Assembly (NCBI GenBank): GCA_902491345.1
Contig: CABUHI010000050.1
Span: forward strand, 1-5,755
Length of the DNA: 5,755 nt
Direction of reading: 5' to 3'
Source of the DNA: an uncultured Collinsella sp.
GTDB lineage: Bacteria; Actinomycetota; Coriobacteriia; Coriobacteriales; Coriobacteriaceae
Within the stretch, counting starts at the first letter, position 1; the number at the start of each line of letters is the position of its first letter. Of the stretch, positions 1-5,722 are shown in pieces. Under the pieces are notes generated by a model. It did no database searches. It was not told the DNA's origin and saw only the letters and a list, made by a program, of their open reading frames with translations. The position numbers and the translations under genes were made by a program.

Positions 1-1044
1 GAAGACCTCGGTTGCGAAATCGACGGGGAAGTCCTCGGGGATGGCGGGCGCTACGGGTGCGGGGGTTGGGGCCGCTGCGGGTGCCGAAGCCGGTGCGGAT
101 GCGGGAATTTGATTGCAAGCAGCGGCGGGCACGGATTCGACGACGGGTGCGGGCTCCGACGTTACTTCCGGCTTGATCTCGGAATCTGCGGGCTTCACGG
201 TGACGGGCGCGTCTGCAACTGCGGTTTCAACCTCAACCTGCGTCGCGTTCTCGTTCTCGACGCTCGACTTTGCCTCGATGGGCGTGGATGCCATGGTGGT
301 GATGCCGGCGTTTGCGTTCTCGGGGTCATAGACGACCGTGAGCGAGATGGCGGGCTGCGGCGTCTCGGGCTTCGGCGTCGACTCGGTAGCGTCTTGATCG
401 GCGGGCTGATCGTCCTCGGCCTCGTCGCTAAAGACATCACTGTTTTGGAACGAAGGCGTCTCGGGTTGGTCGGCGGTTTTTTCGGTTGTCGACTTGGGAG
501 CTTCGTTGAGCTCCGCAGTGGCTTCCTGCTCGGATATGACTTCGGGATCAGTCGTGGCGGTGATTTCGGTTTCGGCTTCTGCCGTTACCTCAATAGCGAC
601 TTCAATCTCTGCCTCGGGCTCGGATTCTGGCACGGCTTCAACCATGGCTTCAGGCTCGGGACGCTTAACGTGCTTGGGGCGCACGGCCTTGAGGTCCTTC
701 TCGCCGCGTTTTTTCTTTTTGTAGGACTGCTTGGCTCCCTTGGCAGCCTTGGGCTTGTCCTCGCCCTTGGCAAGGGCGGCATCCCAGGCCTCGTTGGCGA
801 TGACCGTGGCATACAGGCGACCGCCCTTAAAGACGGTCAGCTTAATGCAGTCGTCGAGCTCCTCGAGCAGCTCGCGCGTGGACTCGAAGCCCAGGTCATA
901 AGCGGCCATGTCACCAGCGGCGAGTGCCTCCTCGACCTGCGTCATAAACGTTTGCTTGCCGCATCCAATCGCATCGCGCAGCAGGCGATACAGATAGATG
1001 TGGTTGCCCAGCGAAAGCGTGGGCGTAACTATTGTCTTGCTCAT
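1..1044 (-). CDS. Partial gene: protein with small N-terminal domain (possibly LOTUS-like) and long acidic disordered tail; 3' end outside window
   Basis: The frame is open without a stop from an ATG at 1044 to the window edge, giving 348 codons. The start is supported by an AGAGGAGA ribosome site at 1051-1058. Residues 1-90 look like a compact domain: a helical stretch (LGNHIYLYRLLRDAIG), then YDLGFESTRELLEEL near 49-63, then beta-like KLTVFKGGRLYATVI near 68-82 and EAWDAAL. This order recalls the OST-HTH/LOTUS winged-helix fold, an RNA-binding module known in bacteria and eukaryotes, but the match is by eye and weak. Residues 93-127 are Lys/Arg-rich (KKKKR at 109-113). From about 129 to 340 the protein is low-complexity Glu/Ala/Thr/Pro, with one less degenerate patch (ISLTVVYDPENA near 233-244). 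The Ala-Pro run near 315-333 followed by EDFPVDFATEVF suggests a linker into a further domain beyond the window. No signal peptide or membrane segment is visible, so it is probably cytoplasmic. The function is unknown. Confidence 0.85.
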   Translation of the reverse strand, partial: MSKTIVTPTLSLGNHIYLYRLLRDAIGCGKQTFMTQVEEALAAGDMAAYDLGFESTRELLEELDDCIKLTVFKGGRLYATVIANEAWDAALAKGEDKPKAAKGAKQSYKKKKRGEKDLKAVRPKHVKRPEPEAMVEAVPESEPEAEIEVAIEVTAEAETEITATTDPEVISEQEATAELNEAPKSTTEKTADQPETPSFQNSDVFSDEAEDDQPADQDATESTPKPETPQPAISLTVVYDPENANAGITTMASTPIEAKSSVENENATQVEVETAVADAPVTVKPADSEIKPEVTSEPAPVVESVPAAACNQIPASAPASAPAAAPTPAPVAPAIPEDFPVDFATEVF

Positions 1045-1050
1045 GGCAAA

Positions 1051-1058
1051 TCTCCTCT
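1051..1058 (-). promoter_or_regulatory. Ribosome binding site of the 1044 minus-strand gene
   Basis: On the minus strand the sequence reads AGAGGAGA, six bases before the ATG at 1044. It is a strong Shine-Dalgarno match and decides this start over later in-frame Met codons. I see no convincing -35/-10 pair between it and the hairpin at 1116-1149; TAAGAT, ending about 20 bases upstream of the ATG, is the best -10-like hexamer but has no good -35 partner. Confidence 0.75.
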
Positions 1059-1115
1059 TTACACACCAAAGCATCTTACCATCGCGCGGGGCTTGCCATC
1101 TCGTCGCCCAAGGCA

Positions 1116-1149
1116 AACGGGCGCGAACCGCTATCGATTCGCGCCCGTT
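1116..1149 (-). terminator. Probable terminator hairpin of the membrane-protein gene
   Basis: A perfect 12-bp inverted repeat (AACGGGCGCGAA at 1116-1127 and its complement at 1138-1149) encloses a 10-base loop. It starts 30 bases past the stop codon of the minus-strand gene that ends at 1180. The stem is very GC-rich, but on the minus strand it is followed by TTGCCTTGGG, a poor T tract. It is either a weak intrinsic terminator or an mRNA 3'-end stabiliser. It lies before the next minus-strand gene, so that gene may be partly uncoupled from this one. Confidence 0.6.
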
Positions 1150-1179
1150 GTACAGGTTGCCTATCTGGGGATGCAGCGC

Positions 1180-2130
1180 CTAGTTGTCCGATGTCGTGCC
1201 TTGGCTTGAACTGTCAGATGCCGTGCCCGATGTGGTGCCACTCGAATTGCTGTTGTTGCTGTCTGCTGTGCCCGTTCCCGACGTGGTGTCGCTCGTCTGG
1301 CCTCCCGTGTTCGGCTGCGAACCGTCAGTCGTTTGGCTTGAGTCGGTCGTGCCGGATTGCGCGCCGCTGTTGTTCACAGAAGAATCGGCGCCCTGCGATT
1401 GGTTTTGGGTATTCGAGGACGAATCGGTAGAGGTGGAACTGTCTTGCGTGCCGTCCGTCTGTGCCTGCTGGTCTTGCGACTGGGTGTTGCCATTTGCATC
1501 GCTTTCCGTCGTGCGCGACGAAAGGATTGGCTCGGGGCGCTCGCCCAGACCCTCACCGGCGGTGGTGATAAGGATGGCGCCGGCGCAGGCGATGACCGCG
1601 ACGATGGCGATGGCGATCGAGAAGACGATCACCTTCTTTTGCGTCTGACTGCGCTCTGCCGCCGCCTTGGCGCGCAGGCTGTCGGGAGCAACGCGCGCCG
1701 TGGTCGCGCGCCCCGCAATCTGGCGCATCTCCTGCGTAGTCGCGGCGCCGCCCAGGTGCTCCTCGGCATTAAACTCAACGGGCTCGTAGGCGCCGGCGGG
1801 GTAGTCGACGGCGGCGTGCGTACCTTTGATGGCTTCGGCGCTGGCAGAGATAAAGTGGCGGTAGACCTGCGATGACACAACGGTGATGACCGAGCTCACG
1901 GCGGCGCCAATTACTGAACCCGCGATACCAATCTTGGAGGCAAGTGCGACGCTCGTGGCGGCAGCTGCGGCGCCGGCGATGATCTGGGGAATGGAAATGT
2001 CGTCAAACAGGCCCTTTTTGGGCGCGATGGCCATGGTCTGTCCGATGGAATGGTTCTCGTGCACGCCGTTGTTGAGCGCGGCCGGTGTCATGACGCGCGT
2101 GCGCGGCGCGTCGGTGTACTTGGTTGTCAT
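1180..2130 (-). CDS. Membrane protein with three predicted helices and Ser/Thr/Asn/Gln-rich C-terminal tail
   Basis: The protein has 316 residues. The ATG at 2130 is chosen because GGGAGGAC lies just upstream (2136-2143); a longer reading from 2226 has no such site. Residues 1-46 are polar. Residues 48-92 form a Gly/Ala-rich hydrophobic block (IIAGAAAAATSVALASKIGI, then GSVIGAAVSSVITVVSS), best read as two short glycine-zipper-like helices. Residues 93-164 are a soluble Ala-rich segment. KK at 165-166 precedes a third helix at 167-190. From about 203 to the end the sequence is almost only Ser, Thr, Asn, Gln, Asp and Gly, with no Lys/Arg after 206. By the positive-inside rule the N-terminus and middle loop are cytoplasmic and the tail is outside. 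There is no signal peptide and no LPxTG sorting motif. The tail contains related short units (TTSGTAS, TTSGTGTAD) encoded by similar DNA at 1226-1244 and 1277-1295. No family is recognised; a cell-envelope role is inference. Confidence 0.85.
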   Translation of the reverse strand: MTTKYTDAPRTRVMTPAALNNGVHENHSIGQTMAIAPKKGLFDDISIPQIIAGAAAAATSVALASKIGIAGSVIGAAVSSVITVVSSQVYRHFISASAEAIKGTHAAVDYPAGAYEPVEFNAEEHLGGAATTQEMRQIAGRATTARVAPDSLRAKAAAERSQTQKKVIVFSIAIAIVAVIACAGAILITTAGEGLGERPEPILSSRTTESDANGNTQSQDQQAQTDGTQDSSTSTDSSSNTQNQSQGADSSVNNSGAQSGTTDSSQTTDGSQPNTGGQTSDTTSGTGTADSNNSNSSGTTSGTASDSSSQGTTSDN

Positions 2131-2135
2131 ACGGG

Positions 2136-2143
2136 GTCCTCCC
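2136..2143 (-). promoter_or_regulatory. Ribosome binding site of the membrane-protein gene
   Basis: The minus strand reads GGGAGGAC, ending five bases before the ATG at 2130. This near-perfect Shine-Dalgarno sequence fixes the start at 2130 rather than the in-frame Met codons at 2226 and 2223. Confidence 0.8.
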
Positions 2144-2222
2144 GGTGTAAATCTGCTTCGTTTCATGTAGCCATCAGGGTACCCACCAGATGTGAATCGT
2201 ACGTGACATTTAACAGATACCA

Positions 2223-2240
2223 TCAACTCATCAATAGCTC
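2223..2240. repeat. Copy A of an 18-base intergenic element (TCRACTCRTCAATAGCTC)
   Basis: This stretch matches 5605-5622 at 16 of 18 positions, and both differences are A/G transitions. Both copies lie in intergenic DNA upstream of a plus-strand gene, and in both the last C begins a short palindrome. Function is unknown; a protein binding site or conserved promoter-upstream element is the likeliest reading. Confidence 0.45.
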
Positions 2241-2252
2241 ACCAAGTTGGTG
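2240..2252. promoter_or_regulatory. Palindrome upstream of nadE, possible operator
   Basis: CACCAAGTTGGTG is a perfect inverted repeat of six bases around a central G. It lies 27 bases before the candidate -10 box of nadE, roughly at -50 to -40 from the expected start point, where an activator or repressor could act. It is also inside the divergent region and could serve the minus-strand gene. It does not match any NAD-regulator site I can recall. Confidence 0.3.
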
Positions 2253-2260
2253 GGATGCGG

Positions 2261-2285
2261 TTGCACTCGGCGGTTGAACTACAAT
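2261..2285 (+). promoter_or_regulatory. Candidate nadE promoter (-10 TACAAT)
   Basis: TACAAT at 2280-2285 matches the TATAAT consensus at five of six positions. The nearest -35-like hexamer, TTGCAC at 2261-2266, leaves only 13 bases of spacer, so the -35 is weak or activator-assisted. Transcription would begin near 2292, leaving a leader of about 42 bases. The divergent minus-strand promoter is not clear; TTGATG and TTAAAT-like hexamers exist but are badly spaced. Confidence 0.4.
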
Positions 2286-2333
2286 AGAGCTTGCTAATTG
2301 TTGTGAATGGCGTCTACGCACGGGAGCATTCTT

Positions 2334-4313
2334 ATGAATCTTCACCTTTCTCAGTCTGATGGCTTTTTGCGTTTGGCGGCGGCGTCACCGCGGATTCGCG
2401 TTGCCGATGTCGAGGGTAATGCTGAGGTGGCGCTTTCCACTGTTCGCGACGCTGCCGAGCGCGGCGTTCGTGCTCTGGTGCTGCCCGAGCTTAACCTGAC
2501 CGGCTATACCGCGGCCGATCTGTTCCATAACCGCACACTGCTGCATGCCTGCGAGGCTGCTCTGGTGCATATCCTCGATGAAACCCGTGAGCTGCCGATC
2601 ATCTTTACCGTCGGTCTTCCCGTTGCGGTGGTCGAGAACATCTACAACTGCGCCGCCGTGTGCTGTGCGGGCGAGCTTTTGGGCCTCACGGCCAAGAAGT
2701 ACCTGCCCAACTATGGCGAGTTCTACGAGCGCCGCTGGTTTGCTCCGGCGCCTGCGGATCCCGTGTGGGTTGAATTTGCCGGTCAGGGTCCGGTCCCGCT
2801 GGGTTCGGGGCTTGTCTACCGTTGCTGTGATGAGGGCGCCGAGGACCTGGTGCTGGGCGTTGAGGTCTGTGAGGACCTGTGGGTGCCGGCGCCACCTTCG
2901 ACCGAGATGGCGCTTGCCGGTGCGACGGTGATTCTCAACCCGTCGGCCTCTGACGAAATCATCGGTAAGGCAGATTACCGCCGCAGCCTTATCTCTAACC
3001 AAAGCGCGCGCCTGTACTGCGCTTATGCCTACGCGGACGCGAGTGAGGGCGAGTCCACGACCGACATGGTTTTTGCGGGGGAGAACCTCGTCTACGAAAA
3101 CGGCTCCAAGCTCGCCGCGACTAAACTGCTTACCTGCGACATGGCCATCGCCGACGTTGACCTTGACCGCCTGGCTGCCGAACGCCGTCGCTCGACGACG
3201 TGGACGCGTACCGACGATGCTCCGGAGGCCACGACCGTTGAGTTTTCGTTTGAGGGCGTGCTGGCCGAAGAACCTGTCCTGCGCGATGCCTGCGATATCG
3301 ACCGCGTTTTCCCGCGCGCGCCCTTTGTGCCGGCCGACCACGGCGACTTGGCCGAGCGCTGCGAGACGATTCTCGACCTACAGACTGCGGGCCTCAAGAC
3401 CCGCCTCGCCCACACAGGTACCAAGGCTGCGGTCATCGGCCTTTCGGGCGGCTTGGACTCCACGCTAGCGCTGCTTGTGACCGTGCGTGCCTTCGATGCG
3501 CTGGGGCTGCCGCGCACGGGTATCACGGCGGTTTCCATGCCCGGCTTTGGCACGACGCACCGCACTAAGTCCAATGCCGAGTCGCTCGCTCGTGACTTGG
3601 GTGTGAGCTTCCGCGAGGTCTCAATCCATGCTGCCGTGGAACAGCACTTTAAGGATATCAAGCATGATCCGGCCGTGCAGGACGTGACCTACGAGAACAG
3701 CCAGGCGCGCGAGCGTACGCAGATTCTGATGGATCTGGCCAACCAGGCTGGCGGTTTTGTCATTGGCACGGGCGACCTGTCGGAGCTGGCGCTCGGCTGG
3801 GCTACCTATAACGGCGACCACATGAGCATGTACGCCGTCAACGCGAGCGTGCCCAAGACGCTTGTGCGCCATCTGGTGCGCTATGCGGCTGATGTCTTTG
3901 GCGGGCGTATTGCCGAGGTCTTGCTCGATATCCTCGATACGCCGGTGTCCCCCGAGCTTCTGCCGCCCACGGGCGACGGTGAGATTGCGCAGAAGACCGA
4001 GGATTTGGTGGGCCCGTACGAGCTGCACGATTACTTCCTCTACTACCTGTTGCGTTTTGGCTTTGAACCGGGCAAGATCTACCGCATGGCGCTCAAGAGC
4101 TTCGAGGGCGTCTACGACGTCAAGACCATTCACACGTGGCTACGAACGTTCTACCGTCGCTTCTTTGCCCAGCAGTTTAAGCGCAGCTGCCTGCCCGATG
4201 GCCCCAAGGTGGGCTCGGTCACGCTCAGCCCGCGCGGCGATTGGCGCATGCCGAGTGACGCCAGCTCGCGCCTGTGGCTTGCGCAGATCGACGCGCTCAA
4301 TCCAATTGACTAA
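2334..4313 (+). CDS. nadE: Glutamine-dependent NAD+ synthetase
   Basis: This cytoplasmic enzyme catalyses the last step of NAD+ synthesis: nicotinate adenine dinucleotide + glutamine + ATP to NAD+, glutamate, AMP and pyrophosphate. It has 659 residues, close to the 679 of the Mycobacterium tuberculosis enzyme. The start at 2334 follows GGGAG at 2322-2326; an upstream in-frame ATG at 2307 has no ribosome site. Residues 1-320 are the nitrilase-fold glutaminase domain with its Glu-Lys-Cys triad: E52 in PELNLTGY, K121 in KKYLPNYGEFYE, and C179 in GVEVCEDLW. Residues about 340-640 are the ATP-pyrophosphatase synthetase domain: the P-loop LSGGLDST at 370-377, ENSQARERTQ at 454-463, and GTGDLSELALGWATYNGDHM at 478-497. 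All key residues are present, so it should be active and able to use glutamine rather than only ammonia. It is divergent from the membrane-protein gene and is followed by two hairpins and a terminator. No frameshift or odd codon use is seen. Confidence 0.97.
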   Translation: MNLHLSQSDGFLRLAAASPRIRVADVEGNAEVALSTVRDAAERGVRALVLPELNLTGYTAADLFHNRTLLHACEAALVHILDETRELPIIFTVGLPVAVVENIYNCAAVCCAGELLGLTAKKYLPNYGEFYERRWFAPAPADPVWVEFAGQGPVPLGSGLVYRCCDEGAEDLVLGVEVCEDLWVPAPPSTEMALAGATVILNPSASDEIIGKADYRRSLISNQSARLYCAYAYADASEGESTTDMVFAGENLVYENGSKLAATKLLTCDMAIADVDLDRLAAERRRSTTWTRTDDAPEATTVEFSFEGVLAEEPVLRDACDIDRVFPRAPFVPADHGDLAERCETILDLQTAGLKTRLAHTGTKAAVIGLSGGLDSTLALLVTVRAFDALGLPRTGITAVSMPGFGTTHRTKSNAESLARDLGVSFREVSIHAAVEQHFKDIKHDPAVQDVTYENSQARERTQILMDLANQAGGFVIGTGDLSELALGWATYNGDHMSMYAVNASVPKTLVRHLVRYAADVFGGRIAEVLLDILDTPVSPELLPPTGDGEIAQKTEDLVGPYELHDYFLYYLLRFGFEPGKIYRMALKSFEGVYDVKTIHTWLRTFYRRFFAQQFKRSCLPDGPKVGSVTLSPRGDWRMPSDASSRLWLAQIDALNPID

Positions 4314-4332
4314 GGTTGGCTAAATTGAACCA

Positions 4333-4379
4333 ATACGGGGGTTGCAAGCGTTACACTTTTGCAATCTGATGGCCCGTAT
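4333..4379 (+). other. Long bulged RNA hairpin between nadE and the aminotransferase gene
   Basis: ATACGGG (4333-4339) pairs perfectly with CCCGTAT (4373-4379). Directly inside, GGTTGCAA (4340-4347) pairs with TTGCAATC (4359-4366) with one G-U. The result is a 15-bp stem with an 11-base loop and a single 6-base bulge (TGATGG) on the 3' side. It abuts the terminator hairpin. It could protect the nadE mRNA end, or be the sensing part of a leader that controls the aminotransferase gene. It is a structural observation only; no known riboswitch consensus was recognised. Confidence 0.5.
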
Positions 4380-4381
4380 CG

Positions 4382-4413
4382 CGCGGCGCTCTTGTCGGAG
4401 CGCTGCGTTTTTT
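4382..4413 (+). terminator. Strong intrinsic terminator after nadE, lying in the aminotransferase leader
   Basis: CGCGGCGCTC (4382-4391) pairs with GAGCGCTGCG (4398-4407) through ten pairs with one G-U, with the loop TTGTCG, followed by six T (4408-4413). This is a canonical Rho-independent terminator on the plus strand. It lies 69 bases past the nadE stop and ends only seven bases before the AAGGTGG ribosome site of the next gene, so there is almost no room for an ordinary promoter between them. Confidence 0.88.
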
Positions 4414-4420
4414 ATATCGA

Positions 4421-4427
4421 AAGGTGG
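4421..4427 (+). promoter_or_regulatory. Ribosome binding site of the aminotransferase gene
   Basis: AAGGTGG, four bases before the ATG at 4432, differs from AAGGAGG at one base. It supports this start over a TTG 90 bases upstream in the same frame, which would translate through the terminator hairpin. Confidence 0.7.
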
Positions 4428-4431
4428 CACC

Positions 4432-5595
4432 ATGCAGGCATCGCAGCGTCTCGACCGCTTTGGCGCGGAGGTCTTCGCCTCGCTCAACAACAAACTTCTC
4501 GCGCTGAAGGCTCAGGGCAAGACCATTTACAACATGAGCGTGGGCACGCCCGACTTTAAGCCGTACGACCATGTGGTCGAGGCGCTCACGCATGCAGCCC
4601 AAGATCCCGAGATGTGGAAGTACGCCCTGCGCGACCTGCCCGAACTCAAGCACGCCGTGTGCGATTACTATGAGCGTCGCTTTGGTGTCTCCGGCATTAC
4701 GCCGTCTATGGTGCAGTCGTGCAACGGCACGCAGGAGGGCGTGGGCCATTTGGGCCTGGCCCTGCTCGATCCGGGTGACACCATTCTGGTTCCCGATCCG
4801 TGCTACCCGGTCTTTGAGGCGGGTGCAAAGATCGCCGATGCCAAGCTCGAATACTATCCGCTGGTTGCCGAGCATAATTACCTGCCCTATGTGGCGGGTA
4901 TCGATCCCGAGGTGGCCGATCGTGCCAAGTATATGATCGTGTCGCTGCCTGCAAACCCGGTCGGCTCGGTGGGCACGCCCGAGGTCTACGAGGAGATCAT
5001 CGCTTTCGCCCGCGAGCACGACCTGCTCATCGTTCACGACAACGCATACTCCGACATCGTGTTTGACGGCGAGCCGGGCGGCAGCTTCTTGCAGTATCCC
5101 GGCGCGCTCGAGGTGGGCGTTGAGTTCTTTTCGCTCTCCAAGTCGTTTAACGTCACCGGTGCGCGTATCGGCTTTTTGGTCGGTCGCGAGGATGTGGTCT
5201 CGGCCTTTGCCAAGCTGCGCAGCCAGATTGACTTTGGCATGTTCTTCCCGATCCAGAAGGCCGCCATCGCGTGCCTTAATGGCCCGCGCGATGAGGTCGA
5301 GGCGCAGCGTCTGAAGTACCAGGAGCGCCGCGATGCCCTGTGCGATGGTCTTGAGGACCTGGGCTGGGAGCGTCCCAACGCGCATGGCTCTATGTTTGTG
5401 TGGGCCAAGCTTCCCGGTGGTCGCACCGATTCCATGGCGTTTTGCGAGGAGCTCATGGAGAAGGCCGGCGTTGTGGTGACGCCGGGCGCGAGTTTTGGTC
5501 CTTCGGGCGAGGGACACGTGCGCATGGCGCTGGTCCTACCGCCCGATCAGATCGCTTTGGCTGTCGAGGCCATTCGCGAGGCGGGCCTGTATTAG
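4432..5595 (+). CDS. PLP-dependent class I/II aminotransferase
   Basis: The protein has 387 residues, normal for fold-type I aminotransferases, which move amino groups between an amino acid and a 2-oxo acid in the cytoplasm. Visible landmarks, in order, are: VGTPDFKP (37-44) at the substrate-binding N-terminal end; SCNGTQEG (96-103), the cofactor phosphate region; ANPVG (174-178) with the conserved Asn175; HDNAYSDI (202-209) with Asp203 and Tyr206, which contact the pyridine ring; SLSKSFNVTGAR (234-245) with the Schiff-base Lys237 and phosphate-binding Arg245; and HVRMAL (362-367) with Arg364, which binds the substrate carboxylate. The pattern is closest by eye to the aspartate/LL-diaminopimelate aminotransferase-like subgroup, but the substrate cannot be assigned, so no gene symbol is given. 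All catalytic residues are present. It lies 118 bases after nadE on the same strand, but a strong terminator sits in between, so expression may depend on read-through, attenuation or its own promoter. No clear intrinsic terminator follows it. Confidence 0.93.
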   Translation: MQASQRLDRFGAEVFASLNNKLLALKAQGKTIYNMSVGTPDFKPYDHVVEALTHAAQDPEMWKYALRDLPELKHAVCDYYERRFGVSGITPSMVQSCNGTQEGVGHLGLALLDPGDTILVPDPCYPVFEAGAKIADAKLEYYPLVAEHNYLPYVAGIDPEVADRAKYMIVSLPANPVGSVGTPEVYEEIIAFAREHDLLIVHDNAYSDIVFDGEPGGSFLQYPGALEVGVEFFSLSKSFNVTGARIGFLVGREDVVSAFAKLRSQIDFGMFFPIQKAAIACLNGPRDEVEAQRLKYQERRDALCDGLEDLGWERPNAHGSMFVWAKLPGGRTDSMAFCEELMEKAGVVVTPGASFGPSGEGHVRMALVLPPDQIALAVEAIREAGLY

Positions 5596-5635
5596 AAACC
5601 TATTTCGACTCGTCAATAGCTCGAAACCGATTTCG
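5595..5635. repeat. Direct-repeat / core / direct-repeat array after the aminotransferase gene
   Basis: GAAACCTATTTCG (5595-5607) and GAAACCGATTTCG (5623-5635) match at 12 of 13 positions and exactly flank the 15-base core ACTCGTCAATAGCTC (5608-5622). Each 13-mer is itself a small dyad (GAAA-N4-TTTC). A degenerate third copy, GCAAACAATTTCG, is at 5657-5669 (10 of 13). The first repeat begins on the last base of the aminotransferase stop codon. The array resembles an operator cluster for the gene downstream. Confidence 0.5.
5605..5622. repeat. Copy B of the 18-base intergenic element (TCRACTCRTCAATAGCTC)
   Basis: It matches 2223-2240 at 16 of 18 positions. Its last C opens the palindrome CGAAA-CCGA-TTTCG (5622-5635), just as copy A's last C opens CACCAAGTTGGTG. 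It lies 79 bases before the candidate -10 box at 5702. Confidence 0.45.
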
Positions 5636-5636
5636 C

Positions 5637-5658
5637 GCAGTTATTTTACGAATACTGC
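5637..5658. other. Imperfect inverted repeat, small hairpin
   Basis: GCAGT-T-ATT (5637-5645) pairs with AATACTGC (5651-5658) with one bulged T and a 5-base loop. It lies 41 bases past the aminotransferase stop. No T tract follows, so it is a poor terminator; it may be an mRNA end structure or part of the control region. Confidence 0.35.
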
Positions 5659-5701
5659 AAACAATTTCGGTAAACGGTCGATTTTTGGCTGCGAATAGGG
5701 G

Positions 5702-5707
5702 CATAAT
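5702..5707 (+). promoter_or_regulatory. Candidate -10 box (CATAAT) for the gene at the right edge
   Basis: CATAAT matches TATAAT at five of six positions. At the expected -35 distance there is only CGATTT, in a T-rich stretch (5682-5686), so the -35 is poor. Transcription would start near 5714, about nine bases before the ATG at 5723, giving a very short leader. Confidence 0.4.
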
Positions 5708-5722
5708 CAAAGTCCCGATTGG

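Noticed and set aside
109..1209. Long plus-strand open frame of 366 codons
   Set aside because: It is codon-aligned antisense to the minus-strand gene that starts at 1044, and its Gly/Leu/Arg-rich product is what the complement of Glu/Ala/Pro-rich coding DNA gives. It has no ribosome site, while the minus-strand frame has a strong one.
2191..2208. TGTGAATCGTACGTGACA as a CRP-like dyad
   Set aside because: Only the outer three bases and one inner pair are symmetric, and the second half is TGACA rather than TCACA. The match is too weak to call.
2131..2226. Longer start at 2226 for the membrane-protein gene
   Set aside because: It would add 32 residues of no recognisable character and lacks a ribosome site, while 2130 has GGGAGGAC in front of it.
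2385..3341. Minus-strand open frame of 318 codons opposite nadE
   Set aside because: It lies wholly inside nadE, whose catalytic motifs are unmistakable. Long antisense frames are expected in GC-rich genes, and no family features were seen in the product.
4342..4431. Upstream TTG start extending the aminotransferase by 30 residues
   Set aside because: The extension would be translated through the terminator hairpin and has no ribosome site; the ATG at 4432 has AAGGTGG in front of it.
4421..4431. AGGTGGCACC before the aminotransferase start resembles the T-box sequence GGTGGNACC
   Set aside because: In transcriptional T-boxes this motif precedes the terminator and forms part of it. Here it follows the terminator, runs straight into the ATG and doubles as the ribosome site. 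No specifier-loop stem was recognised upstream.
4351..5517. Minus-strand open frame of 388 codons opposite the aminotransferase gene
   Set aside because: It is an antisense shadow of a gene with intact aminotransferase motifs. It is rich in Arg/His/Leu without domain character.
5595..5669. CRISPR-like repeats after the aminotransferase gene
   Set aside because: There are only two good 13-base copies and one degenerate copy. The repeats are too short, the spacing differs (28 and 34 bases), and one spacer is itself shared with another intergenic region.
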